A DNA stretch of 56,540 nucleotides from Patescibacteria group bacterium (GCA_028696995.1 JAQVFY010000005.1:1-56540), one strand, 5' to 3'; shown: positions 23,850 to 32,627, counted from the stretch's first letter. Notes: generated by a model from the sequence alone, not told the origin. Translations and numbers: made by a program.

Positions 23850-24743
23850 ATGACTAATTATTTTCACATTCCGGTCATGCTAAAAGAGGCGATTGATTTT
23901 TTAAAAATTAAATTAGCTGGAAATTATATTGATGGTACTTTGGGTGGCGGTGGTTATTCTAAAGTAATTTCAGAAAAAATTGGACCACAAGGAACCCTGA
24001 TTTCTATTGATTTAGATCCTTTAGCTATTGAAAATTTTTTAAAAAATAATTTTAAAAATGTAATCGTTGTTAATGATAATTTTGCCAATTTAGAAGAAAT
24101 AGTTTTAAAAAGTAAAAAAGGAGCAAAATTTGACGGAATAGTAGTTGATTTGGGACTTTCTTCAGCTCAATTAGAAGATAAAGATAGAGGGTTTTCTTTT
24201 TTAAATAATAGTAGCTTGGACATGTCTTTTGGTCCGGCTCCAGAAAAAGAAACTAGCTTTATTATAAATAGTTATGGGGTGCGAGATTTGGAAAGGATTA
24301 TTAAGGAATATGGTCAAGAGTCTTGGGCCAGAAAAATAGCCAATAACATTGTTTTATCTAGGAAGAAAAAAAGAATTAGTACCACTCAGGAATTAGTAGA
24401 CATTATTATTAGTTCTATTCCTAGAAAATTTTGGTCCAGAAAAATTCATCCAGCGACTAAAACCTTTCAGGCTCTTCGTATGGAGACTAATGGAGAGTTA
24501 GAAAGCTTGAAGAAATTTTTACCAATAGCAGTTAAGTTGCTAAAAAAAGGTGGACGATTAGTAGTTATTTCTTTTCATAGTTTAGAAGATCGTATTGTAA
24601 AGAATTTTTTTAGAGATTTGAGTCGAGAAGATAAACCAATTATTAAAATTTTAACTCCTAAACCACTAGTTCCCAGTGAGGAGGAGGTCAATAAAAATTT
24701 TCGTTCTCGTAGTGCTAAATTAAGAGCTGTTGAGAAAATATAA
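23850..24743 (+). CDS. rsmH: 16S rRNA (cytosine1402-N4)-methyltransferase RsmH
   Basis: SAM-dependent methyltransferase modifying C1402 of 16S rRNA in the P site. Seen: HIPVMLKEAIDFL start, SAM motif DGTLGGGGYS, DLGLSSAQLED, KTFQALRMETNGEL, and the C-terminal ISFHSLEDRIVKNFF and RSRSAKLRAVEK. At 297 residues it is complete. The next gene begins just after it or overlaps it slightly. Confidence 0.97.
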   Translation: MTNYFHIPVMLKEAIDFLKIKLAGNYIDGTLGGGGYSKVISEKIGPQGTLISIDLDPLAIENFLKNNFKNVIVVNDNFANLEEIVLKSKKGAKFDGIVVDLGLSSAQLEDKDRGFSFLNNSSLDMSFGPAPEKETSFIINSYGVRDLERIIKEYGQESWARKIANNIVLSRKKKRISTTQELVDIIISSIPRKFWSRKIHPATKTFQALRMETNGELESLKKFLPIAVKLLKKGGRLVVISFHSLEDRIVKNFFRDLSREDKPIIKILTPKPLVPSEEEVNKNFRSRSAKLRAVEKI

Positions 24744-24768
24744 TTATTATAAATCTAATAAAAACAAT

Positions 24769-25077
24769 ATGAGCACAATCAAAAAAGAAAAAAATAAAAT
24801 AATTAGCGCTCTTAATTTATGTTTAGTTATTTTTTTAATGTTAGGAGGATTCTTTTTTCTCAAGAGTATAGATGACGTTATGGTTAAGAATTTAGAATTA
24901 GAACAATCTAGGGCTAAACTAGATTTGTTGAGAGAGGAAAAACAGGATATGGAATTAAAGAAAAATTCTTTAGAATCTTATGAAAATGTTAGTTCCCGTT
25001 TAAAAGATTTACAGATGGTAAAAGTGGCTGATATTGATTATATAAGTGTTGGAGATGATTCTTTGGCTAAGAGATAA
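24769..25077 (+). CDS. ftsL: FtsL/DivIC-like cell division protein
   Basis: A bitopic protein in the position of ftsL, between rsmH and ftsI. A short basic N-terminus is followed by one membrane helix (LNLCLVIFLMLGGFFFL) and a coiled coil with Leu/Ile heptads (VKNLELEQSRAKLDLLREEK). The sequence is too divergent for FtsL assignment by motif, so the call rests on topology and order. I chose the ATG at 24769 (102 residues) because the ORF-track start at 24730 overlaps rsmH and adds an unlikely Asn/Lys/Tyr-rich leader. Confidence 0.7.
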   Translation: MSTIKKEKNKIISALNLCLVIFLMLGGFFFLKSIDDVMVKNLELEQSRAKLDLLREEKQDMELKKNSLESYENVSSRLKDLQMVKVADIDYISVGDDSLAKR

Positions 25078-25083
25078 TTTTTT

Positions 25084-27168
25084 ATGACTTCTAAATTTAA
25101 TAAAAAAAAAGATAACAAAAAAGCATTTCCTAATAATAATCGCCTCAATTATTTGATTGTGGCTGTTTTTTTTATTTTTGTTTGTATTGTTTATCAACTT
25201 TATTCTATTCAAATTATAAATCATGACAAATATGTAGCTAAGGCTAGTTTACAGCATAATATTTATAGTGAATTAAAATCTCAAAGGGGAGAAATTTATT
25301 TGAGACAAAATAATTCTGATTTTTACCCCTTAGCCACTAATAAGGAATATGTGGCTATGTATATAAATCCTCGAGCCTTATATGAAGAGGAGATCTTGGC
25401 TTTATTACAGCACGTTTTTGATGTTTTTCATCGAAGTTCAGTTGAAAAAGAAGTCGATAATTTATTAGCAAAACAGGAGCAAGAAGATTTTGATAATGAA
25501 TTAGAATATATAAATAGTTTGGATTTATCTGAAGATGAAAAAAATATTAAAAGAGAGGAGCTTATTTCTCGGCATAATTCTCTGGAGTCAAATGAAGAGT
25601 GGCAAGAATTTAAAAAAACTAAAAGAGAGTTAGAAATCAAAGAGCGGGAGCAAAATATTATTAATGATTATTTTGAGAAGGTTAATGTTCGTGATAAATA
25701 CTCTCGTTTAGTTAAGAGAAAAATAGAAAAAGAAGAATTAATTAATTTTTATTTTTCCGTTTTAAGAGAGAAGTTTTCTTTGAATTCCCCAGAAGATTTA
25801 TTTATAAAAAATGGGAAAGTTTTATTAGTTTCTGATGGTCGTGATGTTAGTTTAGAAATAGAAGGTTTTTCTTACACCTGGGAAACTTTTCGGTATTATC
25901 CCGATAAAGAAACCATGTCTATTTTAACTGGTTTTTCTAATATGGAAAATGTTGGAAATTATGGATTAGAAGGTTTTTTTAATAGTGAATTGAGCGGTGA
26001 GGATGGCTTTCTTTTAGGGGATAAAGGAAGTTATCAGGGGCGCAGAATTATTATTGATAAAAAAGAATATAAGGCTCCTGTTAATGGAAATAATATAGTT
26101 TTGACTATTGATTATGGGGTGCAGATGAGTGTTTGTCAAAAATTAAAAGAAGCTCAGCTTAAGCATCAGTTCAATAGTGGAAGTGTTATTATTATGGATC
26201 CAAAAACCGGAAAAATAATAGCGATGTGTTCTTGGCCAGGTTATGATCCTAATAATTACCAAGAAGTAGAAGATTCTAGTATTTTTGATGATCCTAATAT
26301 TTCTCGTCAATATGAACCAGGCTCGGTTTTTAAGACTATAACGATGGCAGCTGCTATTGATCAGGGGAAGATTAGTCCTGATACTTTTTATAATGATTTA
26401 GGTCAATTAAATATTAAAGGTTGGCCAAAACCAATTAAAAATTCTGATTTTAGTATTCATGGTGGTCACGGTTGGGTTAATATGAATTATGTTCTGGAAA
26501 ATTCTTTAAACACTGGAGCAATTTTTGCTGCTTCGCAAATTGGTCCTCAGGTTTTTGCTGAGTATTTGGAAAAATTTGGTTTTAATGATAAAACTGGTAT
26601 TGAATTGAGTGGAGAAATTTCTGGAAACTTTAGAAATTTATTATCAGATAAAGTTAAAGATATTGATTTTGCTACTGCCTCTTTTGGTCAGGGGGTTGCC
26701 GTTACCCCTTTACAGATGATTTCAGCTTATTCGGCTATTGCTAACAAAGGTGTTTTGATGAAGCCATATATAGTGGATGAAATTTTGGATGAAAATAATC
26801 AGCTTATTAAAAAAACAGAGCCGCAAATTGTTAGGAGAGTTATTTCTGAACAAACAGCCGAGACTGTTTCAGCCATGTTGGTCAATGTAGTAGAAAATGG
26901 ACATGCTAAAAAATCTAAAATCGATGGCTATTATATCGGGGGAAAGACAGGAACGGCTCAAATCCCTTCACCTCGAGGTGGTTATCTAGAGGGGCAATAT
27001 GTTCATAATTTTTTGGGTTATGGTCCAATTGAGGATCCTAAGTTTGTTATGTTGGTTAAATTTGATAGTCCTAAAACTTCAGTTTATGCCGAAGGCACGG
27101 TGGTTCCAGTTTTTGGCGAAATTATTGATTTTCTGTTAAAATATTATCAGATACCAAAGAGTAGGTAG
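25084..27168 (+). CDS. ftsI: Penicillin-binding protein 2/FtsI transpeptidase
   Basis: Class B PBP crosslinking septal peptidoglycan. N-terminal membrane anchor (LIVAVFFIFVCIVYQLY), then a dimerisation/pedestal domain, then the transpeptidase with SxxK (PGSVFKT, Ser near residue 412), SxN (NSLNTG, near 472) and KTG (GGKTGTAQ, near 619). Between about residues 115 and 215 the pedestal carries a long Glu/Lys-rich helical insertion, making the protein larger (694) than most FtsI. No PASTA domains. It starts 6 bases after ftsL. Confidence 0.95.
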   Translation: MTSKFNKKKDNKKAFPNNNRLNYLIVAVFFIFVCIVYQLYSIQIINHDKYVAKASLQHNIYSELKSQRGEIYLRQNNSDFYPLATNKEYVAMYINPRALYEEEILALLQHVFDVFHRSSVEKEVDNLLAKQEQEDFDNELEYINSLDLSEDEKNIKREELISRHNSLESNEEWQEFKKTKRELEIKEREQNIINDYFEKVNVRDKYSRLVKRKIEKEELINFYFSVLREKFSLNSPEDLFIKNGKVLLVSDGRDVSLEIEGFSYTWETFRYYPDKETMSILTGFSNMENVGNYGLEGFFNSELSGEDGFLLGDKGSYQGRRIIIDKKEYKAPVNGNNIVLTIDYGVQMSVCQKLKEAQLKHQFNSGSVIIMDPKTGKIIAMCSWPGYDPNNYQEVEDSSIFDDPNISRQYEPGSVFKTITMAAAIDQGKISPDTFYNDLGQLNIKGWPKPIKNSDFSIHGGHGWVNMNYVLENSLNTGAIFAASQIGPQVFAEYLEKFGFNDKTGIELSGEISGNFRNLLSDKVKDIDFATASFGQGVAVTPLQMISAYSAIANKGVLMKPYIVDEILDENNQLIKKTEPQIVRRVISEQTAETVSAMLVNVVENGHAKKSKIDGYYIGGKTGTAQIPSPRGGYLEGQYVHNFLGYGPIEDPKFVMLVKFDSPKTSVYAEGTVVPVFGEIIDFLLKYYQIPKSR

Positions 27169-27201
27169 AATAATTAAGAAAATAAGAAATAAAACAATAT
27201 T

Positions 27202-28458
27202 ATGAAGAAAATTATTATGAAAGTATTGGCTTTTTGGGCTAAGATGATTATAAGAAAATATCAGCCTAAAGTTATCGGGATAACTGGTAGTGTTGGGAAA
27301 ACTAGCACTAAAGAGGTTGTTGCCTCTATTTTAGCGCATAAGTTTAGAGTTCGAGCTAGTATTAAAAATTATAATAATGAATTTGGTTTACCGCTTTCAA
27401 TTATTGGTCTAGAATCACCCGGAAAAAATCTTTGGGGGTGGTTGAAAGTTTTTTTTAAAATTAAAAAATTATTATTATTTAAAGACAGGGATTATCCTGA
27501 GGTTTTGGTTTTGGAGATGGGAGTTGATCGAGAAGGGGATATGGATTATTTATTGAAAATAGTTAAGCCCGACATTGGGGTTCTCACTAATGTTTCTCAA
27601 TCTCATTTAGAATATTTTGGAAGTTTAGAAAAAATAAAAAAAGAAAAAGCAAAATTATTAAAAAATTTAAATAAAGATGGCTTGGCAATACTAAATTCTG
27701 ATAATAAATATTTAAAAGATTTACCTAAAGAAATAAAAAGTAAATGTTGGCTTTATGGTCTAGAAGAGGGATCCGATTTTGTGGCTAAAGATATTTCTTT
27801 TGTTTTGCCAGAAGATTTGCTTTCTGGTGATTTTTTTGGGATTAATTTTAAATTAGAATATCAAGGTTCGGTTCTGCCGGTTATTTTACCTGGCGCAATT
27901 AGTTATCCAGCAATTTATTCATCTTTAGTGGCCTTGGCCATTGGTTTTCATTTGGGTCTTAATTTAATAGAAATTACTAAATATCTACAAGAAATTTCTA
28001 GTGTTTCTGGTCGAATGGAAGTTTTACCGGGAATTAAAGGAACAGTTATTATTGATGATTCTTATAATTCTTCGCCGGAGTCCGCTCTTAGTGCTTTGAA
28101 AACTATAGAGAAAATAAAAAATATAAATGGTCGTAAAATTATTATTTTTGGAGATATGTTAGAGTTGGGTAGCTATAGTGAGGAAGGGCATCGTTTAGTT
28201 GGGAAAAAAGTAGCTGAAATTGGGGTTGATTTATTGGTGCTTATTGGCGAAAAAAGCTTAGATATTTTTAAATCAGTTTTAAGCAATGGTTTTAAAGAAG
28301 AAAATGTTTTTAAATTTGATAATGTTGAAGAAGCTTTAGTCTTTGTTAAGGAGAAAATTACATCTAAGGATCTTGTTTTGGTTAAAGCTTCACGTGGAAT
28401 GAAACTAGATAAAATTGTAAAAGAATTAAAACTTTATAAAGATGGAAAATCTGATTAA
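27202..28458 (+). CDS. murF: MurF-like Mur ligase, N-terminal domain missing
   Basis: ATP-dependent ligase that adds D-Ala-D-Ala to the UDP-MurNAc-tripeptide. The P-loop GITGSVGKTSTKE begins at about residue 27, followed by EMGVDREGDM, TNVSQSHLEYFGS, the MurF-typical SGRMEVLPG and DDSYNSSPES, and the C-terminal FGDMLELG. The N-terminal UDP-substrate-binding domain of about 80 residues found in full MurF is absent, replaced by a short hydrophobic helix that could bind the membrane. It overlaps prfB by 17 bases. Confidence 0.88.
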   Translation: MKKIIMKVLAFWAKMIIRKYQPKVIGITGSVGKTSTKEVVASILAHKFRVRASIKNYNNEFGLPLSIIGLESPGKNLWGWLKVFFKIKKLLLFKDRDYPEVLVLEMGVDREGDMDYLLKIVKPDIGVLTNVSQSHLEYFGSLEKIKKEKAKLLKNLNKDGLAILNSDNKYLKDLPKEIKSKCWLYGLEEGSDFVAKDISFVLPEDLLSGDFFGINFKLEYQGSVLPVILPGAISYPAIYSSLVALAIGFHLGLNLIEITKYLQEISSVSGRMEVLPGIKGTVIIDDSYNSSPESALSALKTIEKIKNINGRKIIIFGDMLELGSYSEEGHRLVGKKVAEIGVDLLVLIGEKSLDIFKSVLSNGFKEENVFKFDNVEEALVFVKEKITSKDLVLVKASRGMKLDKIVKELKLYKDGKSD

Positions 28459-29548
28459 AAAATTAAATGATTTAAAAGAAAATATTGTTAGAATTAAAGC
28501 TGTTTTGAATATTGATAAAAAAAAGACTCAATGGGAAGAGTTAAATATTTTAATGTCTCAGAATGATTTTTGGAGTGATAATGACGTAGCTGTTAAAATA
28601 AGTCAGAAAGCTGAAAATTTAAAATCGGAGATAAGTCGTTTTGAAGAAATTGAAGAGGAAATTGGGGTTATTGAAGAATTGGCTCTTTTAGCTAATGAAT
28701 ACGAAGACGATTCTGTTTGTCGTGATGTTGAAGATAGATTTAAAGAAGTAGAGAAAAAGTTTAAAGATTTAGAATTTTTATTATTATTTTCGGAAGAGCT
28801 TGATAATAGTGGAGCAATTTTATCTATTCATGCTGGAAGTGGTGGGGTAGATGCTCAAGATTGGGCTGAAATTTTAGAAAGAATGTATTTGAGATTTTGT
28901 GATAAAATGGGCTTTAAAGTAGAGATTTTGGATAGGGTTATAGCTAATGAGGCGGGTATAAAAAATTCTGTTTTACGTGTTAGTGGAGCTTATGCTTATG
29001 GATATTTAAAGAGTGAAAATGGGGTTCATCGCTTGGTTCGTATTTCTCCTTTTGATGCCGAAGCTATGCGCCATACTTCTTTTGCTGGAGTAGAGGTTAT
29101 TCCAGAAATAAAAGATGATGATTTAATAAAAATTGATGATAGTGATTTAAAAATAGATACTTATAAATCATCTGGTCCAGGAGGTCAAGGCGTTAATACT
29201 ACTGATTCAGCCATCAGAATTATTCATCTTCCAACCAATATTTCGGTAACTTGTCAGAGCGAGCGCTCACAACATCAGAATAAGGCTAAAGCTATGGAAA
29301 TTCTTCGATCTAAATTATATAAATTGCAACAAGAGGAAGATGAAGCTTCCGTGAAAAAAATAAAGGGAGATGCTGGGCAGGGAACTTGGGGGAAGCAAAT
29401 CAGATCCTATGTTTTTCAACCTTATCAGATGGTCAAAGATCATCGGACCAATTTTTCCACTAATAGAGTTGATGATGTGATTAATGGTGAGCTCCATGAA
29501 TTTATGGAGGCTTATTTAAATTTTTTATTAAAAAATAAGAATAAATAA
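28442..29548 (+). CDS. prfB: Peptide chain release factor 2
   Basis: Recognises UAA and UGA stops. The tripeptide anticodon SPF is present (VRISPFDAEA), and the peptidyl hydrolysis motif GGQ occurs in SGPGGQGVN. At 368 residues it is full length. The N-terminus is continuous in one frame, without the programmed +1 shift at an early UGA that autoregulates prfB in many bacteria. Presence of RF2, with UGA used to end iscU and the FISUMP gene, supports the standard genetic code. Confidence 0.96.
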   Translation: MENLIKKLNDLKENIVRIKAVLNIDKKKTQWEELNILMSQNDFWSDNDVAVKISQKAENLKSEISRFEEIEEEIGVIEELALLANEYEDDSVCRDVEDRFKEVEKKFKDLEFLLLFSEELDNSGAILSIHAGSGGVDAQDWAEILERMYLRFCDKMGFKVEILDRVIANEAGIKNSVLRVSGAYAYGYLKSENGVHRLVRISPFDAEAMRHTSFAGVEVIPEIKDDDLIKIDDSDLKIDTYKSSGPGGQGVNTTDSAIRIIHLPTNISVTCQSERSQHQNKAKAMEILRSKLYKLQQEEDEASVKKIKGDAGQGTWGKQIRSYVFQPYQMVKDHRTNFSTNRVDDVINGELHEFMEAYLNFLLKNKNK

Positions 29549-29577
29549 TCCCCCTTGTCATTGTTAATTTATTTTTT

Positions 29578-29586
29578 TGCTATAAT
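29578..29586 (+). promoter_or_regulatory. Extended -10 promoter ahead of the FISUMP pilin
   Basis: TGCTATAAT, an extended consensus -10. A TTGTCA hexamer lies 20 bases upstream, too far for ideal spacing. The cloverleaf repeat begins right after the expected start site. Confidence 0.55.
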
Positions 29587-29593
29587 GTAATTA

Positions 29594-29686
29594 CCTTGTC
29601 ATTCCAGCGAAGGCTGGAATCCAGATTAAAAATGGCCTGGACCCCAGCCTACGCCACGTAGAACGTGGTAAACTGGGGTGACAAGG
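29594..29686. repeat. Cloverleaf-shaped palindromic repeat element
   Basis: A 93-base element closed by CCTTGTCA and TGACAAGG, enclosing three perfect hairpins: TTCCAGC/GCTGGAA, TCCAG/CTGGA, and a two-part arm CCCCAG/CTGGGG containing CCACGT/ACGTGG. It is much richer in G+C than its surroundings. The GTCATTCCAGCGAAGGCTGGAATCC-like left end resembles short interspersed REP/MITE-type repeats found in many bacteria. It would lie in the 5' leader of the pilin gene. A partial relative is at 35021-35045. Confidence 0.85.
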
Positions 29687-29714
29687 GAAGAGCTAATATA
29701 ATAAAATAAACTTC

Positions 29715-30790
29715 ATGTTTAAAGCTAATAATAACAAAACCAAAAAACCCGCCTTTACGCTATAGAATTATTAGTCGTCATTGCTATAATTGGTATTTTG
29801 GCGACTTTAGCTGTAGTCGCTCTACAAAATGCCAGAAAAAATGCTAGGGATGCCAAAAGAATGGCCGATGTTAAACAAATACAAACAGCTCTAGAACTAT
29901 ATTATAACGATATTGGATCTTACCCATTAACTGGAGAAATAGACGAATCTATTGCCACAGGATCAAATACCTATATGGCTATAATCCCAACAGCACCCAC
30001 TCCAGCCGATGGTGATTGTAGTGACGAAGAGAATGAATATACCTATACCTCATCAGACGGAATAACTTATACTATAGAATTCTGTACTGGTTCAGGAGTT
30101 GGTGGATTAAACGAGGGATTAAAATTAGCTAGTCCTAGTGGTATAGTTTCTACTACTACTCCACCTGTTCCTTGGGCCTGCGGTGATAGTTTAACCGATT
30201 CTAGGGATTCTAATGTTTATACTACAGTTGAAATTGATACTCAATGTTGGATGGCGGAGAATCTAGCCTATCTTCCAGTAGTTCATAGTAATAGTGAGTT
30301 TCAAACTCAAGGAGGAAGTTCTCTTCCTGGTTATGGGGTTTATGGCTATGATGGCAGTGATGTTCCTACAGCTAAAGCTCTGGATAATTATACTACTTAC
30401 GGAGTATTATATAACTTCTTTGCTGTTGATCAAGTAAGTATTTGTCCTTCTGGTTGGAGTGTCCCTACTGATGCTCAACTTACAACCCTTACTACTTATT
30501 TAGGAGGAGAAAGTGTGGCCGGAGGAAAGATGAAAGAAACCGGAACAACTCATTGGAATTCACCTAATACTGGGGCTGATAATTCTTCTGGTTTTACGGC
30601 TTTACCAGCTGGCAACCGCGATACTAATGGTTCCATTAATGGTCTTGGCGATTACTCTATCTTTTGGTCGTCGTCAGAGTTTGGTCCTGGTGCTTCTTGG
30701 TTTCGGGGCTTGTACTGTAGTGGTGCCGAAGTTGGCCGCAGCGGTGATAGTCAGGCCTACGGTTTCTCGGTTCGTTGCCTTCAGGATTGA
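29715..30790 (+). pseudogene. Type IV pilin-like protein with FISUMP domain, frameshifted
   Basis: From the ATG at 29715 the frame reads MFKANNNKTKKPAFTL then stops. One base shifted, it continues IELLVVIAIIGILATLAVVALQ and stays open to 30790. Joined, they make an exact pilin prepilin-peptidase motif (KKPAFTL-IELL), so a single base is missing between CTA and GAA. The ORF-track start at 29798 is an in-frame TTG inside the pilin helix. After the pilin stalk (to about residue 110) comes a Fibrobacter-succinogenes-type major domain: CWMAENLAYLP, YNFFAV, CPSGWSVPTDAQ, GFTALPAGNRD, FWSSSE and GFSVRCLQD. Whether this is a true mutation, phase variation or sequence error cannot be told here. Confidence 0.85.
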
Positions 30791-30845
30791 TTTATTGTAT
30801 AAAAAATTTACTAAAAATTTAAACAAAATTCATTTAGTTTTTTAT

Positions 30846-30873
30846 AAAATACCAATTAGTTAATTGGTATTTT
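30846..30873. terminator. Perfect hairpin abutting the comEC start codon
   Basis: AAAATACCAATTA and TAATTGGTATTTT are perfect 13-base arms around GT, ending at the base before the comEC ATG. The right arm ends in four Ts, so it may terminate the upstream gene, or it may hide the comEC initiation region in mRNA. Confidence 0.5.
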
Positions 30874-32361
30874 ATGTTTAAAAAATATTTTTGGCCGATT
30901 TCGGCTGTATCCTTTTTGTTGGGCTTATTTTTAGTCCATTATTTTGCGGTGACAAAATTATTATCATCTTTTTTTTATTTTGTTTTATTTTTAATTTTTT
31001 TCTTTATAACGATAAAATTTAAGAAAAATATTTTTTTAATTTTATTTTTTATATTTTTGGCAATTTGGCGGTATTTATTAATTTTTCCCGAAAATAATTT
31101 GGGTCGAATTGAAAATTATTATGGCCAAGATTTTTCCTTGATCGGCAAGGTAATATCTGAGCCGGAATTAAAAGATAATAAACAAAAAATTAAATTAAAG
31201 ATAATTTCTGGTCAAGATGATCTTGGTAATTCTTTTAAATTAGAGGGGAAGATTTTATTAACTACTCAAGCCTATCCCCTTTATGTTTCTGGTGATTTAT
31301 TGGAGCTTTCTGGGGACTGGTTGGAGCCTGGAGTTATTGAAGATTTTGATTATGGTTTATATTTAAGAAGATATGGAATTACAGCAGTTTCTTATTATCC
31401 CAGTATTAGAAAAATAAAGAGTGGTCAGGAACCCTTAGGAATAAAAAAAGTTTTTTTTATTATTAATAATTTTAGAAAAAGAATTGCTCAACAATTTGAT
31501 TTTTCCTTGAGTTTAGATTCTGCCTCTATTTTAAAGGCGATGTTATTAGGGGACAAAAGTTCTCTTAATTCTGACTTGATTGAGAAATTTTCTCGTTCTG
31601 GTCTTAGTCATATTATTGCTATTTCTGGTTTGCATATTAGCTTGCTTAGCTCGTTGTTTCTAAATTTTTTATTATTTGTCGGTTTGTCGAGAAAAAAGGC
31701 CTTTTATTTTAGTATTTTATTTCTAATATTTTATCTTATTTTAATTGGAGCTCCAGCTTCAGCTTGTCGAGCTTCTTTGATGGGTTTTTTGTCTTTTTTA
31801 GCAATTTATATGGGACGAGTAGGAAATTTGTCTAACGTTTTATTTTTTGCCGGTATTTCATTGTTATTATTCAACCCTTTATTGGTTTTTGGAGATTTGG
31901 GCTTTCAGCTTTCTTTTTTAGCTGTTTTAGGAATAATTTATCTTTATCCAATTATTAAAGAAATTTTATCTTTAAAGATTTTTAAGAAGATTAGAATCAA
32001 TGAAGCCGTCTTGGATATTTTGAGTATAACTATTTCCGTGCAGTTAATTGCTGGCCCGATTTTAATTTCTAGCTTTAAGCAATTTTCTCTAATTGCTCCG
32101 CTTAGTAATTTATTGGTAGTTTGGCTTTTGCCTTTAATTATTTCTTTGTCTATTATTGCTATTTTTTTATCTTTTGTTTTTTCTTTTTTGGGACAATTAA
32201 TTTATTTATTAGTTGATGTAATAATAAAATATATTATATTGATAAATAATATTGTTAATAAAATTCCTGGGTCTTTTATAAATATTAATAGTTGGTCAAT
32301 TTATCTTTCTATTATTTATTATTTATTATTAATTTATTTAATAAAGAACTGGCGCAAATAA
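30874..32361 (+). CDS. comEC: ComEC/Rec2 DNA-uptake channel, short form
   Basis: Membrane channel for DNA import in natural transformation. An N-terminal cluster of membrane helices and a DUF4131-like soluble domain (residues about 70-180) are followed by the competence domain with AMLLGDKSSL, SHIIAISGLHISLL and GAPASACRASLMGFL. About ten membrane segments. It ends after the membrane core at 495 residues, so the C-terminal metallo-beta-lactamase-like domain of longer ComEC proteins is missing. The pilin genes nearby fit a competence system. Confidence 0.92.
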   Translation: MFKKYFWPISAVSFLLGLFLVHYFAVTKLLSSFFYFVLFLIFFFITIKFKKNIFLILFFIFLAIWRYLLIFPENNLGRIENYYGQDFSLIGKVISEPELKDNKQKIKLKIISGQDDLGNSFKLEGKILLTTQAYPLYVSGDLLELSGDWLEPGVIEDFDYGLYLRRYGITAVSYYPSIRKIKSGQEPLGIKKVFFIINNFRKRIAQQFDFSLSLDSASILKAMLLGDKSSLNSDLIEKFSRSGLSHIIAISGLHISLLSSLFLNFLLFVGLSRKKAFYFSILFLIFYLILIGAPASACRASLMGFLSFLAIYMGRVGNLSNVLFFAGISLLLFNPLLVFGDLGFQLSFLAVLGIIYLYPIIKEILSLKIFKKIRINEAVLDILSITISVQLIAGPILISSFKQFSLIAPLSNLLVVWLLPLIISLSIIAIFLSFVFSFLGQLIYLLVDVIIKYIILINNIVNKIPGSFININSWSIYLSIIYYLLLIYLIKNWRK

Positions 32362-32390
32362 AAACAGAATCTATTTTTGATTCTGTTTTT
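32360..32390. terminator. Bidirectional terminator between comEC and rpmB
   Basis: AAAAACAGAATC and GATTCTGTTTTT pair perfectly around a 7-base loop, with T-tails on both strands. It overlaps the comEC stop codon by two bases. Confidence 0.88.
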
Positions 32391-32402
32391 ATCTAAAGTA
32401 AT

Positions 32403-32585
32403 TTATTTTTTTTCTTCGTTTTTTTTCATGGTTCTTAGGCACTTAGTACAAATTTTGGCCTCAATTCCCATAACTTTTTTAGTTTGCAAATTTATTCCCT
32501 GTCTTTTTAGTGTTTTGATATTAGAGTGTGATCTACTAGCTCCCTTAGTTGAGCTTCGTCCACAGATATCGCATCTTTTTCCCAT
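32403..32585 (-). CDS. rpmB: Ribosomal protein L28
   Basis: A 60-residue large-subunit protein. MGKRCDICGRSS, SHSNIKTLKRQGINLQ and ICTKCLRTM match L28, with both CxxC pairs of the zinc-binding form intact. The plus-strand ORF covering it (32377-32613) is a shadow. One of two confident minus-strand genes here; it is not accompanied by rpmG. Confidence 0.93.
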   Translation of the reverse strand: MGKRCDICGRSSTKGASRSHSNIKTLKRQGINLQTKKVMGIEAKICTKCLRTMKKNEEKK

Positions 32586-32627
32586 ATTTTTTATTATTAA
32601 AATTTATCTTTAGTTTCAATATTTCTT

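Noticed and set aside
28442-28560. Programmed +1 frameshift in prfB
   Set aside because: The reading frame is continuous from the start codon with no early in-frame UGA.
29594-29686. tRNA or tRNA-like gene
   Set aside because: The cloverleaf shape is suggestive, but there is no T-loop GTTCRA, no anticodon-arm geometry and no CCA-end pattern; it fits a REP-type repeat better.
32377-32613. 78-residue plus-strand ORF
   Set aside because: Shadow of rpmB on the opposite strand, which has clear L28 motifs and its own promoter.
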